From positions 6,386,001-6,450,000 of the forward strand of contig JARFIW010000139.1 of the NCBI GenBank assembly GCA_036346225.1: 64,000 bases of DNA. Reading direction: 5' to 3'. The position numbers and the translations under genes were made by a program. This DNA is from Platerodrilus igneus. Taxonomy: Eukaryota > Arthropoda > Insecta > Coleoptera > Lycidae. How positions within the stretch are numbered: position 1 is the first letter of the stretch; each line of letters starts with the position of its first letter. Shown here piece by piece: positions 59,915 to 64,000 of this stretch. The notes beneath the pieces are model-generated. The model ran no database searches and had not been told where the DNA came from. It saw only the letters and a list, made by a program, of their open reading frames with translations.

Positions 59915-60155
59915 TTGGTTTACGTGTGATTACTAAACCCATGGTCCCGAGATCGCTTCCCGACACGGATCGCTTGAAAAATGTTAGACGTGCATTTTTC
60001 ATGTGAGGTAAATGTAGGTCCCTTGTGTGTGTTGTCACACACGTTAAAGTTCCTTACCTTGCTTGGAACAGCAAGCGTTCGGAAAAATTCAAAATGTCCA
60101 GGTAAAAAAATTCGCTTCCTGGCCAATGTAATACATTCGGGTGAAGCATTGGAAA
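59915..60155 (+). mobile_element. tRNA-derived SINE, copy 2
   Basis: Shares with copies 1 and 3 the series GATCGCTTGAAAAATG, TGCATTTTTCA, GGTAAATGTAGGTCCCTTGTG, GTCACACACGTTAAAG, TTCGGAAAAATTC, GCTTCCTGGCCAATGTA and CATTCGGGTGAAGCATTGG. The tRNA-like head is more degraded than in copy 3. The minus-strand ORF across it is antisense. Confidence 0.8.
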
Positions 60156-60840
60156 ATTAAATGTAGGATATAACTATGTAATTATGCATTTAAAATTAAA
60201 ATGGTGTACATCTATGTAGTAGATAATTAATATTCCGGGACATAAGTATTTTGTTGAACTATGAAATAACAACGGAAATAGTTTTGTTTAAATGTAGGCT
60301 TAATATTATTAACGGAAAAAGTTTGAATATTTTAAACGAGTAATAAATATGTACAAGCTCAAGTGTGTAAACCCAATATTTTAAATGGGCAATGGAATGG
60401 TTACGCGAAAAGTTGGTGTTGCCCTATTTTTCTCTGTATTGTTGTAAAGAGCATTTATAAATAAATGGGATTTAAAATGTAATATAGATCAATCGGGGAA
60501 AAATTAGAACAATGGAAGTAGTATTATTTATGAATTAATGTTTTCTTGGCATTCTGTTAATAATACCTGGCCAGTAGGATGTAGATTAGGTTTATTGTTT
60601 TAAGGTTAATGTACGTACAGCAATATGTTGTGTAATTTATTGTTAATACAGTAAACATTTAGACGGAATTTTATTTACAGTTATATAATAGGTATAGGTG
60701 GACATTGTTACAAGGATATCCACTCAATGATAAAGTCAAATTTTGGGAGAGGTCTTTATTTTAAACATTGCTTTAGTTTGATAAAACCCTAAAGGAGTTG
60801 TTTTTAAGGTGTGATTACGAAAGGTAAAAGATGAGGAGAC
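60156..60840. other. Sequence without recognised genes
   Basis: AT-rich spacer before the purine-rich satellite. Confidence 0.5.
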
Positions 60841-62462
60841 GAAATTTAGGAAAATCGAGACAGAGACAGATACAGAGAGAGCTACAGAGACAAGATACAG
60901 AGAGAAGATACAGAGACAGAAATAGAAATAGCATATTGAGATAGAGATAGAGAGAGTGACCGAGAAGGAGACAAAGACAGAGATAAAATATAGAGATAGG
61001 AAGAGAGGGAGGGTGAAAGGGGGAGAGGAGAGGGAGAAAGAGAGGGAGGGAGGGAGTGAGGGAGGGAGTGAGGGAGGGAGAGAGAGAAATAGATATAGAG
61101 ATAAAGATAGCGATAGCGATAGAGATAGCGATAGAGATAGCGATAGAGATAGCGATAGAGATAGCGATAAAGATAGCGATAGAGATAGCGATAGAGACAA
61201 AGACAAGGACAGTGACATAGACAAAGACATGATACACAGACAAGATATAGAGACAAGATATAGAGACAAGATACAGAAACAGAGATAGAGATAGCATATT
61301 GAGATAGAGATAGAAAGAGGGAGAGAGAGAAGAGGAAAGGTAGGTAGAGGGGGGACGGGGACGGGGACCTTGGAGATAGACAGTGAGAGGCGGAGAGACA
61401 GAGAGATAGGGCGAGACAGAAAAAGAGGGTTGAGACAGTGAGAGAGGGAGAGACAGAGAGAGACAGAGAGAGACATAGCGAGACAGAGAGAGACAGAGAG
61501 AAACACAGAGAGACATAGGGAGACAGAGAGAAACACGGAGAGAGACAGCGAGAGACAGAGAAAGATAGAGAGAAACAGAGAGAGTCAGAGGGAGAGACAG
61601 AGAGATAGCCAGAGAGAGACACAAGGACGGAGGGAGACAGAGACAGCCAGAGAGAGAGAAAGACAGAGACGGCGAGAGACAGAAGGAGACAGCGAAGGAC
61701 AGAAAGAGAGAGACTTAGACAGCAAGAGAGACAGAGAGAGAGAGACAGAGCGAGATAGAAAAAGTCAGAGAGAGACTGAGAAAGACAGAGAGAGAGATAG
61801 AGAGAGACAAAGAGACAAAAAGAGAAACAGAGAGAGACAGAAAAAGTCAGAGAGAAAGTCAGAGAGAGAAACAGAGAGGGGCAGAGAGACAGAAAGAAAC
61901 GGAGAGAGACAGAGACAGATAGAGGCAGAGAGAGACAGAGAGAAACAGAGGGAGACAGAGAGAGACAGCTAGAGACAAAGAGAGAGAGGGGCAGACAGAG
62001 ACAATGAGAGACAGAGGGAGGCAGAAAGGAAGACAGAGAGACACAGTAAGTACAGAGAGAGACAAGATAGAGAGAGACAGAGAGATAGAGAGAGACAGAG
62101 ATAAATACAGAGGAAGACAGAGAGAGATAGAGAGAAATAGAGAGAGCCAGAGAGACAGAGAGACAGAGAAAGACAGAGAGAGACTGAGAGAGGGACAGAA
62201 AGAGGGACAGAGAGAGAGACAGAGAAAGATAAGGAGACAGAGAGAGACAGAGGTAGATAGAGAGAGACGAATAGAGATGGAGACAGATAGAGGCAGAGAG
62301 AGACAGAGAGAGAGACAAGGAGAGATAGAGAGAGGGACAAAGAGAGGGACAGAAAGAGACAGGGAAAGACAGAGAGAGAAACAGAGAGACAGAAAGAGTA
62401 AGAGAGAGAGACAGAGAGATAGACAGAAAGAAACACAAAGACAGAGAGAGACAGAGGGACAT
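60841..62462 (+). repeat. Purine-rich (GAGACA)n-type satellite, left block
   Basis: Nearly all A, G and some C on the plus strand. It is built of GAGACAGA words with local higher-order variants: GAGGGAGGGAGTGAGG near 61040-61085 and GATAGAGATAGC repeats at 61090-61200. All frames give Ser-Leu-Cys (minus) or Glu-Arg-Asp-Thr (plus) repeats up to 535 codons, which are not genes. Confidence 0.95.
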
Positions 62463-62757
62463 ATTGCATTTACATGTCCAATGCTCCACCCGAAGGTACT
62501 ACATTGGCCAGGAGGCGAGTTTTTTGTTGCCTGGAAATTTAGAATTTTGCCGAACCCTTGCCGTTCCAGGAAAGGTAGGGATCTTTAACGTGTGTGACTA
62601 CACACACAGGACCTCCATTTAACCTCTCATCCGAACGAGGGCGTAATTTTTGTGAAAAATGCTCACCTGCCATTTTTCAAGCAGTCAGCCGTATCGGGAT
62701 TCAAACCCAGGACCTTGGAATGCGTAGTCTTACGCTGACTACATTGATCCACGGCGA
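62463..62757 (-). mobile_element. tRNA-derived SINE, copy 3, inside the satellite
   Basis: Best-preserved copy, minus orientation. The minus strand begins near 62757 with GTGGATCAATGTAGTCAGCG, has a B-box-like GGGTTTGAATCCCGATACGG, and then the shared body (ACGCCCTCGTTCGGATGA, TAAATGGAGGTCC, CACACACGTTAAAGATCCC, TTCGGCAAAATTC, CGCCTCCTGGCCAATGTAGT), ending CATTGGACATGTAAATGC. It separates two blocks of the same satellite, so it inserted after the array formed, or the array expanded around it. Confidence 0.85.
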
Positions 62758-64000
62758 CGAGACAGAGAGACAGCGAGAGGCAGAGAGAGACGGCGAAGGA
62801 CAGAGGGACAAAGAGAGGGACAGCAAAAAAGACAGAGAGAGACAGAGAGAAACAGAGAGAGACAGAAAAAGTCAGAGAGAGACAGAGAAAGACAGAGAGA
62901 GATAGAGAGAGACAGAGAGATACAGAGAGAAAGACAGAAAGAGAAAAATCAGAGAGAGAGTCAGAGTGGGAGAAACAGAGAGTGACAGAGAAAGACGGAA
63001 AGAAACAGACAGATAGAGGCAGAGAGAGACAAAGAGATACAAAGAGAAACAAAGAGAGACAGAGAGAGACAGAGAGAAACAAAGAGAGACAGAGAGAGAC
63101 AGGAAGGAACAAAGAGAGACAGAGAGAGACAGAGAAAGACAGAAAGAGTCAGATAGAGACAGAGATACAGAAAGAGACAGAGGGGGGCAGAGAGAGACAA
63201 AAAGGAGACAGAGACAAAGAGAAGCAGAGAGAGACAGAGAGATACAGAGAGAGACAGAGAGGAACAGACAGAGACAGGGAGAGACAGAGGGATGCAGAGA
63301 GAGAGACAGAAAGAGAAAGACAGAGAGACAGAGAGAGAAACACAAAGATACAAAGCGAGACAGAGAGATAGAGAGAAATATAGAGAGACAGAAAGAAACA
63401 GAGAGAAATACAGAGAGAGACAGAAGGAGATAGTGAGAGATAGAGAACGACAGAAAGAGACAAAAGGAGACAGAGACCGAGAGGGTCAGAGAGAGACAGA
63501 TGGAGGCAGAGAGAGACAGAAAGAAATAGAAAAAGACAGATAGGGACAGAGAGAGAAACAGAGAGAGATAGAGAGAGTCAGAGGGAGACAGAGAAGGACA
63601 GAGAGAGACAGAAAAACAGAGAGAGGCAGAAAAAGTCAGAGAGAGAGAGAGATAGAGACAGAGAGAGAAACAGAGAGAGACAGCGAGAGTCAGAGAGAGA
63701 GGGTCAGAGAGAGAGTCAGAGAGAGAGTCAGAGAGAGACCGAGAGAGACAGAAAGAGACAGAGAGAGACAGAGAGAGACAGAGAGAGACAGAGAGAGACA
63801 GAGAGAGATAGAGAAAGACAGAGACAAACAGAGAAACGGAGAGAGACGGAGACAGATAGGGGCAGAGAGAGACAGAGAGAGACATGGAGGGACAAAAAGG
63901 GACAGAGAGAGACAGAAAGACTCAGAGAGAGACAGAGACAGACAGAAAGACACCTAGAGAGACAAAGATTGACAGAGAGAGACAGAGAGAGACAGAGGGA
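62758..64000 (+). repeat. Purine-rich (GAGACA)n-type satellite, right block
   Basis: Continues with the same GAGAGACAGAGAGAGACAGA pattern to the window edge, so the total length is unknown. Confidence 0.95.

Noticed and set aside
60736..63953. Very long minus-strand ORFs rich in Ser, Leu, Cys and Val (up to 535 codons)
   Set aside because: They are translations of the GAGACA satellite in several overlapping frames on both strands; there is no start context, domain or codon bias.

Overview
This is a gene-poor, AT-rich stretch of an animal genome, most likely an arthropod and probably an insect. Pointers to that are an envelope-bearing Ty3/gypsy element of the 17.6/297 type with a tRNA-Ser-like primer site, a BEL/Pao element, an RTE-clade LINE, a BED-finger hAT element and a degraded Tc1/mariner-like transposase. 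No single-copy host gene could be recognised. Almost everything that can be identified is a transposable element, a derivative of one, or a simple repeat, and every transposon ORF seen is broken.

Layout. 1-697 is the end of a copia pol fragment (minus strand). 703-8486 holds (TA)n tracts separating four consecutive units (U1-U4) of 1.6-2.1 kb. The same kind of unit recurs at 8487-16872 (interrupted by a complete but dead BEL/Pao element, 9913-15376), 16926-18533, 19100-21203, 36590-38736, 38757-40658, 40696-44925 and 47063-48722. The units share ends resembling (TA)nTTGCTGTG...CACAGCAA(TA)n. Several also share an internal order: about 0.4-1.1 kb, a TATA-box-like site, 410-530 nt, a CAG|GT splice-donor-like site, 300-650 bp, a GAGCTAGCCGAGG box, 130-420 bp, end. 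I do not recognise this family; it is the most interesting thing in the window. 18563-19095 contains two striking palindromes, the second carrying tRNA-like sequence in both arms.

21514-31150 is a full-length endogenous errantivirus-type element on the minus strand (LTR-gag-pol-env-LTR). It has several stops and frameshifts, substitutions at catalytic positions of protease, RNase H and integrase, and an RTE LINE fragment (25433-27294) inside its reverse transcriptase. 31151-36500 is mostly unassigned but holds a GAGCTAGCC box, a hairpin and a tRNA-derived SINE. 45029-51034 is AT-rich with minisatellites and one GC-rich retroposon-like repeat.

51044-57248 is a 6.2 kb hAT element bounded by an 8-bp duplication (GTAGAAAG). 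It has inverted GGATCC-type arrays near both ends, a two-exon BED-finger transposase truncated by a stop, and large foldback elements nested in it. 58735-59015 is a Tc1/mariner-like fragment and 59915-60155 a second SINE copy. From about 60840 to the end lies a purine-rich (GAGACA)-type satellite more than 3 kb long, split by a third SINE copy in the opposite orientation.
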